From an uncultured Bacilli bacterium (GTDB lineage Bacteria > Bacillota_I > Bacilli_A > RF39 > UBA660): a DNA stretch of 16,313 nt. Position 1 is the first letter of the stretch. Each line of letters starts with the position of its first letter. The stretch lies in the NCBI GenBank assembly GCA_910587325.1, contig CAJUKB010000028.1, positions 1 through 16,313 of the forward strand. The letters run 5' to 3'. Shown piece by piece: positions 7,089 to 13,852 of this stretch. The translations under genes and the position numbers were made by a program. The notes below the pieces were generated by a model. It searched no databases, was not told the origin of the DNA, and saw only the letters and a list, made by a program, of their open reading frames with translations.

Positions 7089-7140
7089 AAATCTGAGTAG
7101 ATTTAGACAAAATTGGTACTTTTTTATTTTTTTATTATTT
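7078..7140 (+). terminator. Two-tier hairpin with U-rich tail, plus strand
   Basis: Outer arms ACCAATTT (7078-7085) and AAATTGGT (7110-7117) pair perfectly; inside them AAATCT (7089-7094) pairs with AGATTT (7099-7104) around GAGT. On the plus strand the structure is followed by AC and then long T-rich runs to about 7140, the layout of a strong intrinsic terminator. No plus-strand gene precedes it, so it may end an antisense or small RNA, or the hairpin may only reflect the repeat cores. Confidence 0.4.
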
Positions 7141-7159
7141 TTTTACTATAACTTATCTA

Positions 7160-7192
7160 AAAAAATTAGACTACTTTTTATTCGTCTAATTT
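7160..7192 (-). terminator. Rho-independent terminator of tilS-ftsH
   Basis: AAATTAGAC (7192-7184 on the minus strand) pairs perfectly with GTCTAATTT (7171-7163), followed by further U to give seven U in a row. The ftsH stop codon at 7180-7178 lies in the loop, so the stem's first arm encodes the last FtsH residues. Confidence 0.8.
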
Positions 7193-9148
7193 ATCAATAG
7201 CTTCTTCAAGTTCTTCTTTAGTCATTTTTGTATAACCTTTTATTTTATTGGCTTTGGCAACCTCTCTTAGTTTAAGTAAAGAGGGTTCTCCTTCTTTTAA
7301 AGGTTCTAAATCTTCACCAATTTTTCCAGTTGTCACTAAAGATTCAATTTCTTCTTTTGTTAATGTTTCTCTTTCTACTAAAGCATCGCTTAAAGTCATA
7401 ACTAAGTCTTTGTTTTCAGTAAGGATTTTTTTGGCATCTTTATAGCAGCTCTCAATAATCTTACGTACTTCTCTATCGATTTCTAATGCTACTTGGTCAG
7501 AGTAATTTCTAGATTTGTTATAGTCTCTTCCTAAGAAAACGCCTTCACTTTTTTGTTCATATTGCATTGGGCCTAGTTCACTCATTCCATATTCAGATAC
7601 CATACTACGTGCAATATTAGTTGCTCTTTTAAAATCATCACTTGCTCCTGTGGTAATTTCTCCTAAAAATAATTCCTCTGCAGCACGACCTCCAAGTAAA
7701 CCTGTAATCGTTGCAAGTAACTCTTTTTCTGTCATAACAGAAATTTTTTCTTCTTTTGGAAGCATCATGGTATATCCACCTGCCATACCACGAGGAATAA
7801 TGGTAATTTTATGTACTTCATTCGCATCTTCTAATTTTATTCCAATTACTGCATGTCCTGATTCATGAATACTAACAAGTCTTTTTTCTTTTTCAGTGAT
7901 TTTGCGACTTGTTTTTGCAGGTCCCATTAAAACGCGGTCTGTTGCTTCATCAATATCATCCAAAGTGATTGCATTTTCATTTTTACGTACAGCAAGCAAT
8001 GCGGCTTCATTTAGTAGGTTTTCCAAATCTGCTCCGCTAAATCCAGGAGTACGTGCACTAATATTTTCCAATTTAACTCCACTTGCTAATATTTTATTTT
8101 TAGCATGTACTTTTAAAATTTCTTCTCTTTCTTTTGTATCCGGTAAATTAACTGTCACTTGTCTATCAAATCTTCCTGGTCTTAAAAGAGCAGGGTCTAA
8201 AACGTCAGGTCTATTGGTTGCAGCAATAATAATAATACCTTCATTTGCTCCAAATCCATCCATTTCCGTTAATAATTGGTTTAATGTTTGTTCACGTTCA
8301 TCATGTCCTCCACCAAGTCCTGCACCACGTTGACGTCCAACCGCATCAATTTCATCAATAAATATTAGGCAAGGGGCATTTTTCTTTGCTTCTTTAAACA
8401 TATCACGAACACGACTTGCTCCAACACCTACGAATAATTCAACGAAATCTGAACCACTTATATAATAAAATGGTACGTTTGCTTCTCCTGCTACTGCTTT
8501 TGCAAGTAGTGTTTTACCGGTTCCTGGAGGACCTACTAATAAAACACCTTTTGGAATACGTGCTCCTAATTTTTGAAATTTCTTAGGATTTTTTAAGAAA
8601 TCAATAAGTTCAGATACTTCTTCTTTTTCTTCTTTAAGTCCTGCAACATCACTAAATTTAGTAGTTCCGCCATCCTCTGAAAGACGCGCACGACTTCTTC
8701 CAAAATCCATTGAATTTTTATTACTTCCTGCCATCTTTGTAAATAAAATATAAGATGCTGCAATAATAATCACTAATGGTAAGAAATTTACTATTATATA
8801 TAATAAGGAAATAGAGCCTGGATCTTTATTAGTTTCATAGACTTTTAAATCATGTTCCTTAGCATAATTTGTAATTTCTGTTAAATCTTCTGCTACTACT
8901 TTAGCTGAGAAAGATTCTTTTTCTTTATAATTTGCAAGCTTTCCTTCAATATAATAGACAGAATCATTACTTTTTGGTGTAATAGTAATTTCTGTTACAT
9001 TGCTTTTTTCTAATTCGCTTAATAGTTCTCCCGTTGTAATGCTATGTTTGATGGACCCACCAAAGTTTAGTACGGTAAGCACAAAAAAGATTACCACAAT
9101 TAGAACTAAATAAGGAAATAAATTTTTAACTGTATTATTTCTTTTCAT
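7178..9148 (-). CDS. ftsH: ATP-dependent zinc metalloprotease FtsH
   Basis: A 656-residue membrane-anchored AAA+ protease that degrades misassembled membrane proteins and regulatory factors as a hexamer. Transmembrane helices lie at about 11-29 and 114-137, flanking a small extracytoplasmic domain. Walker A is GPPGTGKT (206-213), Walker B LIFIDE (261-266), and the second region of homology TNRPDVLDPALLRPGRFDRQ (311-330). The zinc site is HESGH (428-432) with an Asp ligand near 504. The tail at about 622-656 is unusual: LLKLREVAKANKIKGYTK then MTKEELEEAI closely resembles the Rho_N/SAP-like helix-extended-helix motif, which standard FtsH proteins lack. The start at 9148 is preferred because AGGAG lies seven bases ahead; it overlaps tilS by 14 bases. 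In Bacillus hprT separates the two genes; it is missing here. Confidence 0.97.
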   Translation of the reverse strand: MKRNNTVKNLFPYLVLIVVIFFVLTVLNFGGSIKHSITTGELLSELEKSNVTEITITPKSNDSVYYIEGKLANYKEKESFSAKVVAEDLTEITNYAKEHDLKVYETNKDPGSISLLYIIVNFLPLVIIIAASYILFTKMAGSNKNSMDFGRSRARLSEDGGTTKFSDVAGLKEEKEEVSELIDFLKNPKKFQKLGARIPKGVLLVGPPGTGKTLLAKAVAGEANVPFYYISGSDFVELFVGVGASRVRDMFKEAKKNAPCLIFIDEIDAVGRQRGAGLGGGHDEREQTLNQLLTEMDGFGANEGIIIIAATNRPDVLDPALLRPGRFDRQVTVNLPDTKEREEILKVHAKNKILASGVKLENISARTPGFSGADLENLLNEAALLAVRKNENAITLDDIDEATDRVLMGPAKTSRKITEKEKRLVSIHESGHAVIGIKLEDANEVHKITIIPRGMAGGYTMMLPKEEKISVMTEKELLATITGLLGGRAAEELFLGEITTGASDDFKRATNIARSMVSEYGMSELGPMQYEQKSEGVFLGRDYNKSRNYSDQVALEIDREVRKIIESCYKDAKKILTENKDLVMTLSDALVERETLTKEEIESLVTTGKIGEDLEPLKEGEPSLLKLREVAKANKIKGYTKMTKEELEEAIDKLDE

Positions 9149-10484
9149 TTTTCTTCTCCTCACTAATTACATATTTATATATTATATCATAAAATTCATC
9201 TTTATTTTTATCAAATTTTGATTTTTTTAATCCCGGTAGCCAAAGAATGGTGTCATTTTTATCTACTATAATAGGATAAGTATCTCTTCTCACTTTTGGG
9301 ACTTTTTCATCAATGAATATATCTTTGATTTTTTTTGTTCCTTTTAAGTTTTTCACTTGCATTGTATCTTTTTCTTTTCTTGTTCTCACTCTTAGAGGAA
9401 GTACAATTTCTTTAGAATCTAACCTTATTATATAGTTGCTCTTTTCGATATCACTATCTGCAAGTTTTATAAATTCTTCGTTATCGCTATACTTTAAATA
9501 GTCTTCTACTATATATTCTTGACAACTTTTAAGTCCTTTATTATAAAAATAAAGATTGTTATATTCTCTAACTATTGTTTTTTTAAGAGGAAGCTCTATT
9601 CTACTATTTGGTTTTAAAGACGAACACATCTTCAAAATAGCATTGATATGTTTGTCATTTAATAAATAAATATCCTCTTGGTATTCCTCTTTTAATATAT
9701 ACTCAACTACACGCTTTTTCATTAACAAATCTAACTTATTAAATTCGTGCAAATTTACTTTATCAAAATCATTTACGTTAGTCAATGCAATTTTGGTTGT
9801 TTTTTCTAAATAATCTTCTACTTGTTCTAGTTCTTCACTAAATTTTAAAAATTTTTGATGGACATTTTGATTTTCTTCTTTTAAAAAAGGAAGTATGTTT
9901 TTACGAAAGCGATTTCTTGTATGTGCATCACTTTCATTGGACTTATCTACACAATATTCGATATTGTTTGTCTGACAATAATTTAAAATTTCACCTTTTG
10001 TCATGTATATAAGAGGCCTAACAAGCTCGTAATGTGGATAAACGGTTGTTTTTTTGAATCCAGCATATCCTTTTAAATTGCTTCCTCTGGTTAAATGCAT
10101 TAAAATAGTTTCTATTAAATCGTCGCCATGATGAGCCGTCAAAAGATAGTGTACTTGGTACTTATCCACTATTTTATTAAAGAAAGCATATCTTTCTTGA
10201 CGTGCTATCTTTTCAAAATTTTTTTTCGTTTTAAAGTCTAATTTGGTAGTTTCAAAAATACAATTGTTTTCTTTGGCTAATCTTCTTACAAATTGTTCTT
10301 CACTATCGCTTTCACTTCTTACATTATGGTTCACATGTGCACAAATAATCGTAATATTTTTCTTATTTTTAAACTGCAATAACATATGAAAAAGGCACAT
10401 GGAATCAGGACCTCCGGAAAGTCCTAAAACTATGCTTGTATTTTCTTTTATTTTGTCTTCTAAAAATGCAAGTGTATTTTTCAT
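9135..10484 (-). CDS. tilS: tRNA(Ile)-lysidine synthase TilS
   Basis: A 449-residue N-type PP-loop ATPase that attaches lysine to C34 of the CAU-anticodon tRNA-Ile, so that it reads AUA instead of AUG; this is essential in a genome this AT-rich. The PP-loop SGGPDS is at residues 23-28, followed by HVNHNVR and HHGDDLIETILMHLTRGS, the family's second signature. A middle helical domain and a C-terminal TilS_C domain (about 365-440, LRVRTRKEKDTM and ending near PGLKKSKF) complete the full-length form. The ATG at 10484 is chosen over a GTG three codons upstream because AGGTGG stands five bases before it. The promoter is at 10508-10536 and ftsH follows with an overlap. Confidence 0.95.
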   Translation of the reverse strand: MKNTLAFLEDKIKENTSIVLGLSGGPDSMCLFHMLLQFKNKKNITIICAHVNHNVRSESDSEEQFVRRLAKENNCIFETTKLDFKTKKNFEKIARQERYAFFNKIVDKYQVHYLLTAHHGDDLIETILMHLTRGSNLKGYAGFKKTTVYPHYELVRPLIYMTKGEILNYCQTNNIEYCVDKSNESDAHTRNRFRKNILPFLKEENQNVHQKFLKFSEELEQVEDYLEKTTKIALTNVNDFDKVNLHEFNKLDLLMKKRVVEYILKEEYQEDIYLLNDKHINAILKMCSSLKPNSRIELPLKKTIVREYNNLYFYNKGLKSCQEYIVEDYLKYSDNEEFIKLADSDIEKSNYIIRLDSKEIVLPLRVRTRKEKDTMQVKNLKGTKKIKDIFIDEKVPKVRRDTYPIIVDKNDTILWLPGLKKSKFDKNKDEFYDIIYKYVISEEKKNEKK

Positions 10485-10507
10485 CGTTACCACCTAAATT
10501 TGGTTCT

Positions 10508-10536
10508 ATTTTAATTCTTATGATTATAAATTGCAA
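10508..10536 (-). promoter_or_regulatory. Promoter of tilS-ftsH
   Basis: The minus strand shows TTGCAA (-35, 10536-10531), a 17-bp spacer and TAAAAT (-10, 10513-10508), 23 bases before the tilS start codon. Good spacing and an otherwise gene-free 94-base gap support a vegetative promoter. Confidence 0.65.
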
Positions 10537-10587
10537 TAGAGTTTTCTTCTAAGTTAAGTTCCTAAAGTATAATAAATTTATAATTAC

Positions 10588-11331
10588 TTAATCTAAATGA
10601 TAAATATAGTTTTTAGGTACAATCCTTCTTATATAAAGTCTAGCTTCCTGTACAAAATCACCTAATACGTCTTTATTCCTACCATATTGAAGATTTGTTT
10701 CATCCATTATATCTCTCAATTCACTAACGCTAATATGTGATTTCATACTATCATAGGAGTAATCTTTAATTTTTTCTTTTACTTCAGAAAATGTTGTATT
10801 ATTTATTATTATATCATATTCAGGTTTGTAAAATAATTTCTTTGGCATAATTTCAACATTATTAGGATATTGCTTCATTGTAATACCATTATTAAATGTA
10901 TAGAACTTTTTATTTAGTGCATCATGAATATAATATAATCCATTGTATTTTAATAAATTAACTGAATGGTTTGCCGGCATTTCAATTGCTTGTTTTAAAG
11001 AAACATAAGTTGGAACAGATGTACAAGGTAAATCATCATTAAAAAGTTCCATATCATTAAATAAATCTCTGTGTATACCAGAAACATGTCTACAACAACC
11101 ATATCCATTTACAATGTCAATTCCTAAATATCCACTTATATCAAACACTTTATTTTTATTTTCAGTTAGAAAAAAGAAAAGGTTTTCAGAAAGAAATCCA
11201 TCATGTATTAGTCTTGAAATTACTAACGAATAACTTATCTCATTATTTGGTAGCCCTATTTCTTTAATAACTTTAGTAGCTAATTGAATAAATGTTTTAA
11301 AGCGATAATATTCTTGCCATACAATAATTCG
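10588..11331 (-). CDS. Transglutaminase-like protein, C-terminal frame (no own start)
   Basis: An open frame of 247 codons with no credible start. A GTG at 11148 opens the last 186 codons, but it lacks a ribosome binding site and protein-like sequence continues upstream (IKEIGLPNNEISYSLVISRL), so the true N-terminus is the 78-codon frame at 11280-11516. Joined by a -1 shift at 11295-11301, the product is 309 residues. A Cys-His-Asp set fits a transglutaminase-like or papain-fold enzyme: GYGCCRH (Cys 141/142), NHSVNLL (His 184) and YYIHDALNK (Asp 199), with typical spacing. There is no signal peptide, suggesting cytoplasmic action. Substrate unknown. It could be a frameshift-expressed gene or a fresh pseudogene. 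It is alone between tilS and the promoter at 11550-11577. Confidence 0.6.
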   Translation of the reverse strand, partial: RIIVWQEYYRFKTFIQLATKVIKEIGLPNNEISYSLVISRLIHDGFLSENLFFFLTENKNKVFDISGYLGIDIVNGYGCCRHVSGIHRDLFNDMELFNDDLPCTSVPTYVSLKQAIEMPANHSVNLLKYNGLYYIHDALNKKFYTFNNGITMKQYPNNVEIMPKKLFYKPEYDIIINNTTFSEVKEKIKDYSYDSMKSHISVSELRDIMDETNLQYGRNKDVLGDFVQEARLYIRRIVPKNYIYHLD

Positions 11332-11516
11332 TTAGCTTTAACTGCAGACGCATATTGAACTTGTTTATCTATGATAGCTCTACCAAGTTCAGATTCAGAG
11401 TTATAGAAAAGGTTAATAAGAGTATTTATTTCATTTTCTTCCTCCATTAAATAACATGAATATTTTGTGTCTAATAAATTAATATAATCCTGACTACGAA
11501 TAGCAATTTTACTCAT
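11280..11516 (-). CDS. N-terminal frame of the transglutaminase-like gene
   Basis: A 78-codon frame beginning MSKIAIRSQDYINLLDTKYS, with a strong GGGGAGG nine bases ahead of the ATG and a promoter at 11550-11577. It is helical and charged, with no hydrophobic segment. It ends in HLFN and UAG shortly after the heptamer T TTA AAA. Up to that point its sequence (QVQYASAVKANELLYGK) leads naturally into TFIQLATKVIKEIG in the -1 frame. Either it is made alone as a 78-residue protein while a minority of ribosomes shift to give the 309-residue enzyme, or one base has been lost or gained in the A/T run. Confidence 0.6.
   Translation of the reverse strand: MSKIAIRSQDYINLLDTKYSCYLMEEENEINTLINLFYNSESELGRAIIDKQVQYASAVKANELLYGKNIIALKHLFN
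11295..11301 (-). promoter_or_regulatory. Candidate -1 frameshift site (U UUA AAA)
   Basis: In the upstream frame the codons read GCT TTA AAA CAT, so T TTA AAA fits the canonical X XXY YYZ slippery heptamer in register. A one-base backward slip gives TTT AAA ACA and enters the long transglutaminase-like frame directly. An obvious stimulatory stem downstream was not seen. Confidence 0.45.
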
Positions 11517-11549
11517 ACTTATAATCCTCCCCTTTTTTTATTGGTTGTT

Positions 11550-11577
11550 ATTATAGCACAAGTAAAAGAAAAAGCAA
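11550..11577 (-). promoter_or_regulatory. Promoter of the transglutaminase-like gene
   Basis: The minus strand has TTGCTT (-35, 11577-11572), 16 bp, then TATAAT (-10, 11555-11550) preceded by TGC, an extended -10. It is 33 bases upstream of the ATG of the 78-codon frame. An intact promoter argues that this gene is still expressed. Confidence 0.7.
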
Positions 11578-11663
11578 ATTTCGTTCATTTATTCCTTAGT
11601 TTGTTATACTCTTAAATATTTTAACAAAAACTAAAGGCTATTAATCGTTGTAATACTTCGATT

Positions 11664-11724
11664 GATATAAAAACAAGACGCTAACCAAACTCACATAATT
11701 TTACACGATGAATGGTATAGCGTC
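11664..11724 (-). terminator. Long GC-clamped terminator downstream of the YitT gene
   Basis: Reading the minus strand, GACGCTA (11724-11718) pairs with TAGCGTC (11683-11677); two more C-G pairs extend the stem inward beyond small bulges, around a loop of about 27 bases. TTGTTTTTATATC follows. It is the first minus-strand U-tailed hairpin after the YitT stop, 84 bases downstream. The large loop is unusual for a plain terminator. Confidence 0.55.
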
Positions 11725-11732
11725 TACAAAGC

Positions 11733-11768
11733 AATGTAAGGCATTATCTACTTGGTAACACTTACATT
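11733..11768 (-). ncRNA. Stem-loop ahead of the terminator; possible structured RNA
   Basis: AATGTAAG (minus strand 11768-11761) pairs perfectly with CTTACATT (11740-11733) around a 20-base loop. Together with the hairpin at 11677-11724 it forms two tandem stems. The ACCAA in this loop could pair with TTGGT at 11689-11685 in the second stem, a possible pseudoknot or switch. It may be a 3' UTR element of the YitT gene or a free small RNA; it matches no class I know. Confidence 0.35.
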
Positions 11769-11776
11769 ACTATCAT

Positions 11777-11790
11777 ACACAATATTGTGT
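11777..11790. repeat. 14-bp perfect palindrome
   Basis: ACACAATATTGTGT is self-complementary and lies 17 bases after the YitT stop codon. It may be a dimeric protein-binding site or the first of the tandem hairpins here. It is followed by TTTTAA on the plus strand. Confidence 0.5.
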
Positions 11791-11807
11791 TTTAATACAA
11801 CTATATT

Positions 11808-12656
11808 TTAGAATTGATTGCGTATTGTTATATTTTCATTTACAAGTTGATAAGCATCTGTTGCTGTTATAAAAGCATTCCTATCTATTACTTGAATGGC
11901 TTCTTTAATTCGATAGTAATCTTTAGTTTTAATAACGGTCATAATCATTTTTTGAACTTCATTTGAATAGCCACCCACAATATCAAAATCAGTACTATCT
12001 ATTTTCAGTTCATGATGAAGATAATATTTTATTTCTTCTACTTTACTTGAAGTAATATAAAGCGTTTTACTTTTCCCTTCTCCAATAATTGTTTTGTTAC
12101 TGAAAACACTTATTAAAATTAAACTAATGAAAGAATATATCATAGTGGGAAAACCAAATAGAAAGCCTCCACATAAGGTAATAGCGCCATCTACAATTAT
12201 GATAGAAGAAGAGATTGGTATATGCAGATATTTTTCCATCATTTGATTTAGAATATCTGTTCCACCTGATGTATAGCCACTTTTAAAGATAATTCCATAA
12301 CCAATCCCACTTAGGAAACCTCCTAAAGCAGCAATGACAATGAGTTCCGTTTTTTGAATGTTGATATAAGGAACCAGCACATTGGTTATACTTACAAAAA
12401 CGGGAAATAAAAGAGACCCAACTATCGTATTTTGGGTTTTCTCTTTTCCTAGGAATAGAAAACTCACTCCTAATAAAAGGAGATTGGAAATCATAATGAA
12501 TAAGCTTTCATTTATAGAAAATATTTTATTGATAATTAAAGCAAGTCCGCTCACTCCTCCAGCAACTAAATTATTAGGGGCTAGAAATAAATTAAAGGAA
12601 AATGCTGCAAGGAATAGTCCAAAAGTTAAAATACTATAATTGATTATCTTTTTCAT
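11808..12656 (-). CDS. YitT family membrane protein (YitT_membrane plus DUF2179)
   Basis: A 282-residue protein of the YitT family. The N-terminal part has about five to six transmembrane helices with the family's repeated motifs FLAPNNLVAGGVSGLALI (near residues 24-41) and KSGYTSGGTDILN (near 125-137). The soluble C-terminal DUF2179 domain, about residues 195-275, is a ferredoxin-like fold ending TATDAYQLV. Function is not established; family members are found in many Firmicutes in several copies. The ATG overlaps the prfB stop as ATGA, so translation is coupled, and AAGGGG lies six bases ahead. There is no separate promoter. Confidence 0.92.
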   Translation of the reverse strand: MKKIINYSILTFGLFLAAFSFNLFLAPNNLVAGGVSGLALIINKIFSINESLFIMISNLLLLGVSFLFLGKEKTQNTIVGSLLFPVFVSITNVLVPYINIQKTELIVIAALGGFLSGIGYGIIFKSGYTSGGTDILNQMMEKYLHIPISSSIIIVDGAITLCGGFLFGFPTMIYSFISLILISVFSNKTIIGEGKSKTLYITSSKVEEIKYYLHHELKIDSTDFDIVGGYSNEVQKMIMTVIKTKDYYRIKEAIQVIDRNAFITATDAYQLVNENITIRNQF

Positions 12657-13745
12657 TGTTTTCCCCTTGTTTTTAAGACAGATTCTATAATAGATAGTAA
12701 ATCTCCATCCAAAACTTTTAGGACGTTACTTGTTTCATACCCACTTCGATTGTCCTTTATCATTTTATAAGGTTCTAAAACATAACTTCTTATTTGGCTT
12801 CCAAAATCAATATTCTCTATTGTTCCTTTTAGGTCGTTCATTTTGTTTTCTAATTTTTTTAGCTCTAATTCATATAATTTATTTTTCAACATTTTCATGG
12901 CTTGTTCTTTATTTTGCATTTGGCTTCTTTCATTTTGGCAAGTCACAACAATTTTAGTAGGCAAATGGGTAATTCGTACGGCAGAGTTTGAAGTGTTTAC
13001 AGATTGTCCTCCTGCTCCACTTGAATGGTAAACATCGATTTTTAAATCACTTTCTTTAATTTCAATATTAATTTCTTGATTGTATTCCGGAGTAACTAAA
13101 ACCGATGCAAAAGAAGTATGACGGCGAGCATTAGAATCAAAAGGAGAAATACGAACTAAACGATGAACACCACTTTCATTTTTTAAATACCCATAGGTAT
13201 AAATTCCCTTTATATACATCGTAAAACTTTTTAAGCCTGCTTCCTCGCCTTTTTGGCTTTCAATAATATCGTATTGGTATCCATTATTCTCACAAAAGCG
13301 AATGTACATACGAGATAGCATACTTGCCCAATCACAAGATTCCGTTCCTCCAGCTCCTGGATGAATTTCTAAGTAGCAATTTAGTTTATCGTTTTCTCCA
13401 TTTAAAAGGCAACTGATTTCAAGCTCACTGATTTTTTCTTCTAACGTTTTTATTTCTTCTTCCATATTTGCTAACTCTTGCTCTTCTACAATGTCGATAA
13501 GTTCTAAGTTATCCACAATATTTTTTTGAATATTTAAAAAGTTTTCGACTTCTTTTTTTAACGAAACGTATTCTTGATTTACTTTTGCTGCAGTATCAAT
13601 ATCTTGCCAAAAATCTTCTTGTTTTGTAATAGCTTCTAACTCTTTTATTCTCGTTTCTTTTTTTTCTAAGTCAAAGTGACCTCCCTAAGTCATTTATTTT
13701 TTTAAGTAAGTTTTGTAAAGTATTACTAAGTTCTTTTTTATCCAT
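12653..13745 (-). CDS. prfB: Peptide chain release factor 2 (programmed +1 frameshift)
   Basis: RF2 reads UGA and UAA stops and triggers peptide release. The gene is in two frames: 24 codons from 13745 to 13674, then a +1 shift over the UGA at 13673-13671 and 339 codons from 13672 to the stop, 363 residues in all (E. coli RF2 has 365). The shift site has the classical layout, CTT TGA C preceded by a strong AGGGAGG, giving autoregulation: low RF2 favours the shift. The stop-recognition tripeptide SPF is at 200-202 and the catalytic GGQ at 245-247, close to the E. coli positions. The start ATG has GGTGA six bases ahead. The end overlaps the YitT gene by four bases. Annotation that ignores the shift would start too far downstream, near 13516. 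Confidence 0.96.
13670..13686 (-). promoter_or_regulatory. prfB: prfB programmed +1 frameshift signal
   Basis: Minus strand: AGGGAGG (13686-13680), a TCA spacer, then CTT TGA C (13676-13670). The internal Shine-Dalgarno is three bases before CTT, the spacing known to promote +1 slippage at CUU-UGA. Confidence 0.95.
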
Positions 13746-13762
13746 TGTGTTTCACCAACTTC

Positions 13763-13771
13763 ATTATAACA
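13763..13771 (-). promoter_or_regulatory. Extended -10 promoter of prfB-yitT
   Basis: The minus strand reads TGTTATAAT at 13771-13763, a consensus extended -10. No good -35 is visible 17 bp upstream (T-rich). The start codon is only 17 bases further, so the leader would be very short. Confidence 0.55.
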
Positions 13772-13814
13772 AAAAAAATAGTAAAGTACGAGAGCATATC
13801 TTCTACAATTTTCG

Positions 13815-13841
13815 CAAAAGAAAACTTGGAATTTTCCAAGT
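13815..13841 (-). terminator. Rho-independent terminator of the PH-domain gene
   Basis: ACTTGGA (13841-13835) and TCCAAGT (13830-13824) form a perfect 7-bp stem with a 4-base loop; TTTCTTTT follows on the minus strand. It is 11 bases past the stop codon of the 310-residue protein and separates it from the prfB promoter. Confidence 0.75.
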
Positions 13842-13852
13842 CTTACACTTAC

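Noticed and set aside
6943..7200. Plus-strand open frame of 85 codons opposite the end of ftsH
   Set aside because: It starts at TTG with no ribosome binding site, runs through the repeats, hairpins and T-rich tail, and gives low-complexity Phe/Leu sequence. It is explained by the intergenic structure.
11597..11633. Imperfect inverted repeat TAGTTTGTTA / TAACAAAAACTA
   Set aside because: It needs a two-base bulge and has a long AT-only loop with no U tail in either direction; expected by chance in such AT-rich DNA.
12653..13516. prfB starting at the GTG at 13516
   Set aside because: The upstream sequence encodes the missing N-terminus through the standard CTT TGA C frameshift with its own Shine-Dalgarno; the 363-residue total matches the family.
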